From contig NC_051438.1 in NCBI RefSeq assembly GCF_001649575.2, positions 27,844,482-27,908,481 of the forward strand: a DNA stretch of 64,000 nt, given 5' to 3'. Below the pieces are notes generated by a model. That model had not been told where the DNA came from, did not search any database, and saw only the letters and a list, made by a program, of their open reading frames with translations. Shown here in pieces: positions 56,516-64,000 of the stretch. The stretch is from Kryptolebias marmoratus (Eukaryota > Chordata > Actinopteri > Cyprinodontiformes > Rivulidae). The first letter of the stretch is position 1; each line of letters opens with the position of its first letter. The translations under genes and the position numbers were made by a program.

Positions 56516-59500
56516 CAGAGTTAAGAGGGCGGGTTACAAGTTAGAGACTCGAACCTCGAGTCTTTGTTCACATCGGTTAAAGACGTCAAGACCAGGACAG
56601 CTGCCGGGGACTCAGACATGTTTGGAAGGACATATCTGTCAAAGTTGGACTCCTGCGTCCGTGTGTCTTCTCTAAGCCATCACACATCACTGTTACTGAG
56701 GTCAAAGGGTAAAAAAATTAAGACTAAATGTTATCAGAGCTCAAATCTGCTTTTTTTATATATAACTTTCTAGAAATGTTCATTATGTCAGGTGATTATA
56801 TTTAAATCAGCCAGACAACAAAACAATAATCAGTATAGATTGTGTAGATTGATTGTAATTGTTGAATTTGGTGTTATTCTGACGTGTCCAAGAGGTTAAA
56901 ATCCATCCAAATCTGTTCAAAGAAGTGAAAAACAGATCGTGTGATTCAGGTCCAGTAAGTTCAGCTCGCCGGGTCCAAAAGGCCTCCAAGAACAAAAAAC
57001 ATAAAACCTGGAGCGGCACCAAACATCACGGCCGCAGCTCCGCTTTCTGCAGCATCGGCGAGTTTGGATTCCAGAAAGGAAACGTTGGCGCTGCGAGGCA
57101 ACGAAAATTCAATTAAGGGCCGACACCTTCGGAGCTGAAGGAGTCCAGCCGGTCGCTGGACGGCCTCGTCTGTCAGGACTCCAGCTCAGGTTACCGCCTG
57201 GATGAAAAGCACGGTATTCCATGTCCAATTATCTGAACACATCAACACGTAGCTGAAATTATAGCTCTCATCTTGCGGTGGATGAGAATGTGGTTCCAGG
57301 AGGTCCCGTTTCAAACATATATCATGTTTATGGTTCCTTACTGAGAGACACGACCGCTGCTGAATGAATAAATGACCCAAACGTAGCCGCTTCGTCAGGA
57401 TGACAAATGTGCTATTGTTGAATAATACCTCTGTTTTAAAAAAAAATCACATCTAAACATTTGGCTTTGGGAATATTATCCTTCAGAAAATAATGGATCC
57501 TTTCAGGGACCCGGTGTGGAACAATCACAGATCAGACGGTGAAATTCTCTCCTCTGGCAGAAATCTGCTCTAATTGTTCAAAGTAAGCAAGCGTCTCCAT
57601 TTTCACAACTGGCTGTCCAGGATGGGAAGGCTTTGTGTTTTTCCTGGATGTTTTTGCCGGTTTTCTGTCCTGTAACCAGCTTCAGTCCGTTTGTTCGACG
57701 GGTCAAAGAGTCAAACAGAGTTTAGAGGATCTGCTGCAGCCTTCAAGTCCAAAACACAAAAAAATTAAACTTTTCTCGTCTGTTTTCCGTCACCTCAGAG
57801 TCGACTTAATTCAAGATGGCCACCACATTCAACCATTTAATCAAACTTTTGGGAAAGTTATTTTCTCTTAATGTTGGTTCAGACAAATTTTGCACTTTTT
57901 ATTTTAAAAAGAAACGTATTTACTGAACGTGTTTTTGGTCTTGTGGTTTATTAAAAATGTGTTTTGTGTATTTTTTATTTAACTTTTTTGTGCCGTATGT
58001 CAAATGTTTGTTTTGATGTAGTTTTTGTCACAACAGTTGGCAGCAAACAGACTCAGAACTGCTGCTTCAGGAACAAAGAGCAAAAGTTTAAGGTATTTTT
58101 TTACAAGAAGTCTGTTTGAGTGAAGCAGGGGACCTTGAGGCGCCGTCACTTTAAGGAGATGAGTTTTAGTCTTCGATCTCGAAGCCTGAACCTTTCCACA
58201 GAAATCTGCACATAATTGAAGCGTCTTACTTTCGTTTTTACGCCCTGAAACTGGAAGAGGCAGCGAGGATCCAGAGGTCCGAGAGAAACAAGGTGTTGGT
58301 GGAGAGTGGGCCGGCAGGTAAGGGCCCACCGGGTTTCACTGCAGGAGCAGAGCGGCGTTTGGACCGATCAAATTCTTCAGACTGTGAGGTTCTGAGGAGA
58401 CGAGACAAACATCAGGTAAATTCAGCAAAAACTTTTCTAGAACACGTGTCAAACCCTGTTCCTCAGGGATCGTTCTCCTGCAGGTTTTAGATGTTCCTGC
58501 TTTAAATGGAAGACTTGTGGACGTGCTGCTGGAGATCCTGATGATTTGGTGAGGAGGTGATTAAACCGTTTAAATCAGGTGTGTTGAAGCAGAAACACCT
58601 GAAACCTCCAGGACAGCGGATCCTCGAGGCCTGGAGTCTGACGCTCCAGGTTCGGAGGAACCTGTTCACGAAGGCGACAGTTCGGCTGGGAGGATCTTAT
58701 GATGAGGTCAGTGAGTCCAGGTGAGACGGCGGTTCGGCCTGCCCACAGCTCCACCTGGAAGGAAAACGGGAACAAAGGGAGAAAACGTGCTGAAATCCTG
58801 ACTGTTCTGACCTTAAACGTCTCAAACATGTCGGTTCATTCGTGTTTGAAGTAAAATATTATTTTAAAAAAAGTAGATCCTTCTTCACTGTAACATTTTG
58901 AAACTCAGACAATTTATCAGACAATATGCTGTATTTCACTTAAGTAAATAATTTCCCAACCCATTAACAGATATTTCTAAGACTTCAGCTAAATTTACCC
59001 GTAATACACATCTAACTGCACATCTTTAAAGTCACTAAATAGTTGCGTCCTCCTCCGACTCCCTGAAGCATTTCTGCTCTCTGTAAACAATTAACAATAA
59101 TTCATTCCCTGACTTGATGCAAACCACACGGATGTTTCCTCTCACTCCCCTCTGGATGGATGCAGTGAGGAGAAACGTGGGCTTTAAAGCTGTAAACATG
59201 AAGAGGATCTGGTTAAGGGATAATTGCAGCCATTTCGGTGATTCATTCACAGCGGAGCACGCCGATAGCGTCCATAAACGCTGCCTCTTCATGACGACAG
59301 CGAGGAATGCAGAGTTTTAATGAATTACATCCACACATCAACTCCAAAGAGAAGTAAACAAGGCTGGAAGCCCAGAGTCTTAAAGCTGACCTCAGCAGAG
59401 GCCGCGACCTCGCCGTTCAATCCCCGCAGCACTTTGAACATCTAATCTCCAGAGTCCCATCCGGTCATGAGCGACCGCAGCAGTTCCGATGAAAACACAA

Positions 59501-59880
59501 CGGTGGTTTTAAACGTTTTTATGAAGCTTGGGTCGGGCTGCAGTTTATTAGCATCCTAACAAGTGACAGAGGTGGACCACCGTCTCAGGAGCCGATCTCT
59601 TTGCCTGGCGGCCTCTGACGGCCGACGGAGACTCAAACGGAGCTGGTTTGAGGCCGGTTCACTTTAGAAATCACACGTATACGCAGCTGCTCATGAGGAC
59701 TCAGTAAAATGTGGAATAAAGAGCTAAGAATCCCACCAAGGGTCTGTGTGTGAAACCTTGGGAACATTTTTTACGTCATCCTTCAAACTGATGATTGGTC
59801 ACCAATTTAAATTTAAGGTTAACCTTAGAGGATGTGCCCAAAACTCAACCTTGAATGTTAGCATTCAGGGTCCATTTTCT
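56516..59880. other. Non-coding stretch, no recognised gene
   Basis: Contains one AAGATGGCC fragment (TTCAAGATGGCCACCACATT near 57812). The GPAGKGPPGF-like run near 58310 spans a CAG|GTAAGG site but does not extend as a collagen repeat. Confidence 0.5.
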
Positions 59881-59884
59881 TTCA

Positions 59885-60660
59885 GTAGTTTGAGGTCCGG
59901 TCAGAGAAGGAACAGGTCCAGAAACATCCCTCCCCCCATGACACCTTCCAGCTTCTCCAGGGGATCCACTGGTCCAGGGAGGACATGTATATAATCCCTG
60001 CAGAGAGTTCTGGGTCTCCAGCAGGAACGTGAACCACCTTCAGCTCCTTGTATCTGTGCTCCACATCTTGTGGCCATAGGTGAAGGACACAGAACCTAAA
60101 TGATTAAGTCTAGAACCAAAGAAAGAGCTTTGCCGTTTGGTCCAGCTCCGCCTGTCCCATCACAGCTCATTTCTGGAGACGAAGCCCTGATCCTTCAGTC
60201 CATCCCTCGCTCCGTTCTGCCGTCACTTACAAACGAGACACCGAGGTGCTTCACCTTGTCTCCTTTAGACGCAGATTCAGAGGAGCCGGCTCTCATCCCG
60301 ACCACTTCACAGTTGGCTGCGAGCCGCTCCAGTTCTGGCTCGAAGACGCCAACAGAACCGCAGCATCTGCAAAAAGCAGAGATGAGACGCTGAGGTTCCC
60401 GGTACCCCCACGTCTTTAAAAAGCGGCCCACACCGAGATCGAGCCTGGCTTCATGATGAGGATACAAACACAACTCTCACTTCGGTTCTAGAGGGACCAG
60501 ACAGCTCTTAAAAGCAAATCTGGCATCCCATCCTCCCATAGCACCCCCCAGGAAATGTCTTGAGGATCACAATCATAATCCTTCTCCAGATCAACTAAAC
60601 ACATGTGGAATCAGACTCCCAGGACCTCCTTTCGCAGCTCTGCAGGGGTGAAGATCTGTT
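59885..60660 (-). mobile_element. LINE reverse-transcriptase remnant (L2-like), minus strand
   Basis: Reading the minus strand from high to low positions and across frames gives VDLEKDYD, LLLRAVWSL, SSLLFADAAVLLASS, VKHLGVSFVSDG, then a C-terminal RDYI...W...LEKLEGVMGG. These are the ordered blocks of a non-LTR reverse transcriptase palm and C-terminus. The FADD catalytic box has become FADA, losing the second aspartate. Stops, frameshifts and a deletion between about 60040 and 60110 show a dead copy. It belongs to the same broad family as 15940-16205. Confidence 0.75.
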
Positions 60661-60664
60661 CCCC

Positions 60665-61732
60665 TGTTAAGACGAAACAAAACAAAATCCTGAGATGTCA
60701 GGTTCACATTTTCTGTTGCTTCGAGTGGGCAGGGAAAAAAGGAAAGAAACAGAAGGAAAGACGCCGTCCGACTGCAGAGAAAACCAAAGTTTTACTCGTG
60801 TGAGAGGAGCAAACGCGTCCTCTAACCACCGATGCTGCTGCAGCGCCTGCATACCAGGACTAATAACTTTTCCAGCTACACCCTCTGCTCCCAGAAAACC
60901 CTCCGACGTTACAGGAACCGAAAAGTGACCGTGGCTGCGAAACGTGTTTCCTGTGCTCCGAAAACATTTAAAAACCAGATTTATGGACAAAGAAACGTGA
61001 AGGCGATAAAGTAAACAGCATGTAAGAGCAAAGAGAACCGGCAGTGGAGCTTTTTGTCAGCGTTTAGCTCCGAGTTTGCTACGACAGCTTTGTTCTTCCA
61101 AGGCCTCTTCGGAGCCTGCTATTCCAATCAGAGCAGAAAAAAAGATCTGACATAAAATATAATGGTGGGGGGGAGAAACAGGAAGAGTTATAGAGCTGGG
61201 ATGAATGGTTTCCCCTTTGAGTTGGTTCCGTTTGTGTTCGATTTATTGCTCTCAGCGAGCTCCTGACCAGAGAGCTTCGCCTGTTTCAGCTCTGGAAGCC
61301 GAAGGGGTCTGAAGAGCTGAAGGCTGGGGCCGACCTCCTCTGTGAGAGCCAAACACATGTTGTGCTCTGCAGGGTATCCATCCAACCGCCGCAGTCATTC
61401 GTCCAAGCGCCAACGCTGCTGCGGTTCACAGGTTTGCATCATCAGGACTCAAACTCAAACTCAAATCTGTTTCATCGGGTAAATAGTTTGCAGAGACCAA
61501 GCAAATCCAAAACTTCCTGCTGTGGATTCAGTTTTTGGAGTTCGTCGGCTTTCGAACTCCCCACCGAGCAGTAAAACCGTCACCGACAGAAGTGTGCAGG
61601 TCGGGAGGTAATCTTATCTTCTGAGCTGTGAGACAGAAGGAGGATTATTTACCGATGGGAGTGCAAAGAATTCCATTCTGCTTTTCAGTGTTGCAACAAT
61701 TTACAGGAACATTTATTCGAACAAGCAGAGCG
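60665..61732. other. Non-coding stretch
   Basis: No gene or repeat is supported. Confidence 0.5.
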
Positions 61733-61875
61733 CCGACGTCCCCGTCGCTGAGGGTCTTTAACAGTGAATGTTTTAGTTTTCAAGCGTTTATATCGACTGG
61801 AACTGAACAGATTTACACCCTTTAGTGTTCATATTGTTTGAAATATGAACATTAAAGCATCCAGAGACTTAAGAT
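61733..61875 (+). repeat. Dispersed repeat pair member 2
   Basis: GACGTCCCCGTCGCTGAGGG, TCTTTAACAGTGAATGTTTT and AGTTTTC, with a distal CATCCAGAGACTTAAG, parallel 13585-13730. Confidence 0.6.
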
Positions 61876-63516
61876 TACTGTTTCAATAATTCGCTGCCCG
61901 AGGCGCTGCAGAGCGGAGGGAGCCATTTTATCCTCCGCCAGGAGCCAGATGGCGTCCCCCATGGATTGATCTTCGGCCCCAATCATTTGAGGAAACTCTG
62001 CTCTCTAGTTTCTTATTTTGCTTAAAAGTGTAGTTTATTTATGTTTATATATGGCGGTGGCCATCTTGGTTTTTGACGTAGGAACCCAATTTTCGATGGT
62101 GACTTTACTTATGCCTCGACGCAGCCGCACACCAAAATGGAAGTCGGCACTTTGCTTATTTTTCCAAGTTATGCAGGTCACAAGTTGAACCGGACAAAGT
62201 CTCCCCTTCGTGTTGCAACAAAGAAAATGAGAAATTTAATTAGCTCTTTAGATAAAACAGAAACTCAAACAGGTCGAGTTGAGTTTGCCAACAAATTAAA
62301 CGTATTGAAAATGAGAAATTTAACCATTAAACTGTTTTTTATAAGAGTTGTGGTCAAAACTTTAGAAATACTGCCACCCGTTTCGCATTAGAAGATAATT
62401 TACACAGATTACGATGTTTGTTTGCAAACAGACAAACAGAAAAAAGGTGAACTTCTTCTGAAAATAAACGACAACGAGAAGCTGAGTCGTTCTGCGGCGG
62501 AGAGCGATAAAAGCAGAAGTTGGAGCTAAAATCAGATTAAATGAGCCAAAATATTCTGAACTCTGACGGGATTATTTCTGTAACTGATCAGTGAATTTAG
62601 TTGTAGAGAACGATGAGGAATTTTCTAACAACTTTTACAAAAACTCAGATGAGTTTGAGTTAAATTAACCCTCAAACAATCATTTACTGCTGCAGAAACT
62701 GATAGAAGCGTAAAATTCAAATTAAAAACATTGAAAAACAAGTATGACAGCTTTCAGCTCATAAAAAGTCTTCTGAGTTCATCGATACTGATCGATACAC
62801 TCCTGTCAGAGTCACGGATTTATCCTGACCACAGCTTCAAACATGGCGGCCATTTTCCTAAAGGAAGACTCAGATGTGAATCCATTAATCTGAACATGAG
62901 CTCATGAGCTGGACCCGACCAAAAAGTCCCGCTCAGAGACTAATTTAAAAGTGACTTCCAAAAGAAGCAGTGTGTTCATCGTTTGGATTGATTTTTAAAG
63001 AGTGTAAACTTCCCCGTCAGCCGGTTTAAAGGTAATCAGAGGGTCCAAGTGATGGAAAACCAACCCAGGAAGTAGGCGGCCATCTTGACTTGTTCATTAA
63101 TAGCAGATGGATCTGGAAGTTACGGTTCGACATGAGAGAAAATGAGTCACACTTTTTAAACGTTCAAAACCCCCAAAAGACCTGTGAGTCCAGCAGGGCT
63201 GCTTTCTTCCCACTGGTGATGAAATGGACGCCGCCGCCATCTTTGCTGAATGACGTCGACTGGTTCCAGACGTTCGTGTTTCCGTTCGACTGAAACCGAA
63301 CCTCACGCTCCGATGGTTTTATTTGTGAATTACCTTCACCGTCGACAGCCGTTGATTCGCCTCCAGCTGGTGACACAAACTGCATCCCGTCGCTCACGGC
63401 ACCTCGGGATCCTCGTTCTGGTTTCAACCCGTAAATATTTGGAACAGCAGCTGGAGGACGGTTATGGTGTCGTAAACCAAATCAGCGGTTTAAATTTGTT
63501 TTAATGTTAAAGAAGT
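61876..63516. other. Non-coding stretch
   Basis: Isolated GGCCATCTTG and ATGGCGGCCAT motifs occur near 62057, 62843 and 63078 without the rest of the repeat. No gene is supported. Confidence 0.5.
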
Positions 63517-64000
63517 CAGGGGCAGTGGCGCCGGATTCATTTTCTAGGTGGGGGGGCCACCGGAGTGTTTCGTCACCTTATTAATTTTACATGCATCGAA
63601 TCATCGTCTAACATAAATAAAAACTGAATAATGAAACGCTTTTTCAGCTATGACTTTTTGTTCCAGTATATTATTATGAATAATGATAATTAGTTAAACC
63701 AACCAACAGCTTTATAAATGACCACAGTAAAAGTAAACACAGGTAAATAACATGCGCACGGGCAGAGATGGAATAATCCAACATCTGAGCAACAGGAATA
63801 TACAAACGCATGTGCGGCGGAACTAATTAAGAGCATTCGGTATTAAAACAACATAAACTTTGTCAGACTTGGAACATATAACCAAACATTATATTAGTAA
63901 AAAGATTTCTTCCAAGGCTATTTATAAGTATGTCACTCAACTATTTACATCCTAATGACACTAATAACGACTAATGATGACAATAAGTTTCAGAGCTCAG
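63517..64000 (+). mobile_element. Possible hAT-like element left end, cut by window edge
   Basis: CAGGGGCAGTGGCGCCGGAT followed by TTCTAGGTGGGGGGGCCACC resembles the CAGNGGCG... start of hAT-family elements in fish. The right terminus is outside the window, and no transposase frame is visible in the 480 bases present. Confidence 0.3.

Noticed and set aside
58293..58345. GPAGKGPPGF run suggesting a collagen exon
   Set aside because: The Gly-X-Y pattern does not extend in either direction, and the stretch reads across a potential donor site.
1..64000. Search for bacterial operons, CRISPR arrays, phage or viral genes
   Set aside because: No ribosome-binding-site-led frames, spaced direct repeats or recognisable viral proteins are present; all repeats are eukaryotic in style.

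Overview
The window reads as vertebrate, specifically teleost, nuclear DNA from a draft assembly. It has low gene density, long AT-rich non-coding stretches, many CA/TG microsatellites, degenerate minisatellites, decayed non-LTR retrotransposons of fish type and two runs of N. No bacterial, phage, plasmid or CRISPR feature is visible. The repeat style (TTTTAGCT arrays, TG-bracketed TGTGGGGACC units) would fit a percomorph such as a killifish or livebearer, but that is inference. No complete protein-coding gene can be supported. All long open frames lie in tandem repeats, transposon remnants or gap Ns, or look like chance.

Layout. 1-5.6 kb: non-coding DNA, one gapped DNA-transposon-like element (1611-2290) and a 700-bp TCCA/TTTATACATCC array (3738-4446). 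5.6-13 kb: four T-rich TTTTAGCT arrays, a 14-bp-arm GC hairpin, a composite repeat (8105-9175) and the best coding-like patch (9269-9477, minus). 13-19 kb: mostly unique DNA with a LINE 3' remnant (about 15940-16205). 19-26.5 kb: two LTR-like repeats in opposite orientation, a second copy of the composite repeat mirrored relative to the first (22868-23545), and a TG-bracketed repeat (25588-25845). 26.6-33 kb: mostly unique DNA with an inverted TTTTAGCT array plus its core. 33-39 kb: a repeat cluster with a GGTAC minisatellite, a possible spliced exon pair (35374-35685), a LINE remnant containing a 20-bp tandem array, a third LTR-like repeat and the second gapped transposon copy (38208-38933). 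39-60 kb: mostly unique, with a further TTTTAGCT array, a LINE remnant near 48.5 kb, TGACC-module repeats and a 184-bp near-perfect inverted repeat (56203-56386). 60-64 kb: a minus-strand reverse-transcriptase remnant and a hAT-like left end that runs off the window.

How the parts relate. The main organising theme is a small set of repeat families that recur and combine. An AAGATGGCC-centred repeat is fused in two places to a TGACC-rich module carrying DR1-type AGGTCA half-site pairs. A 150-200 bp core accompanies four of the TTTTAGCT arrays. Both assembly gaps fall inside the same transposon family, at overlapping positions. Four candidate exons are reported at low confidence because they combine an open frame with splice-like borders. 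None could be assigned to a known family by reading alone.
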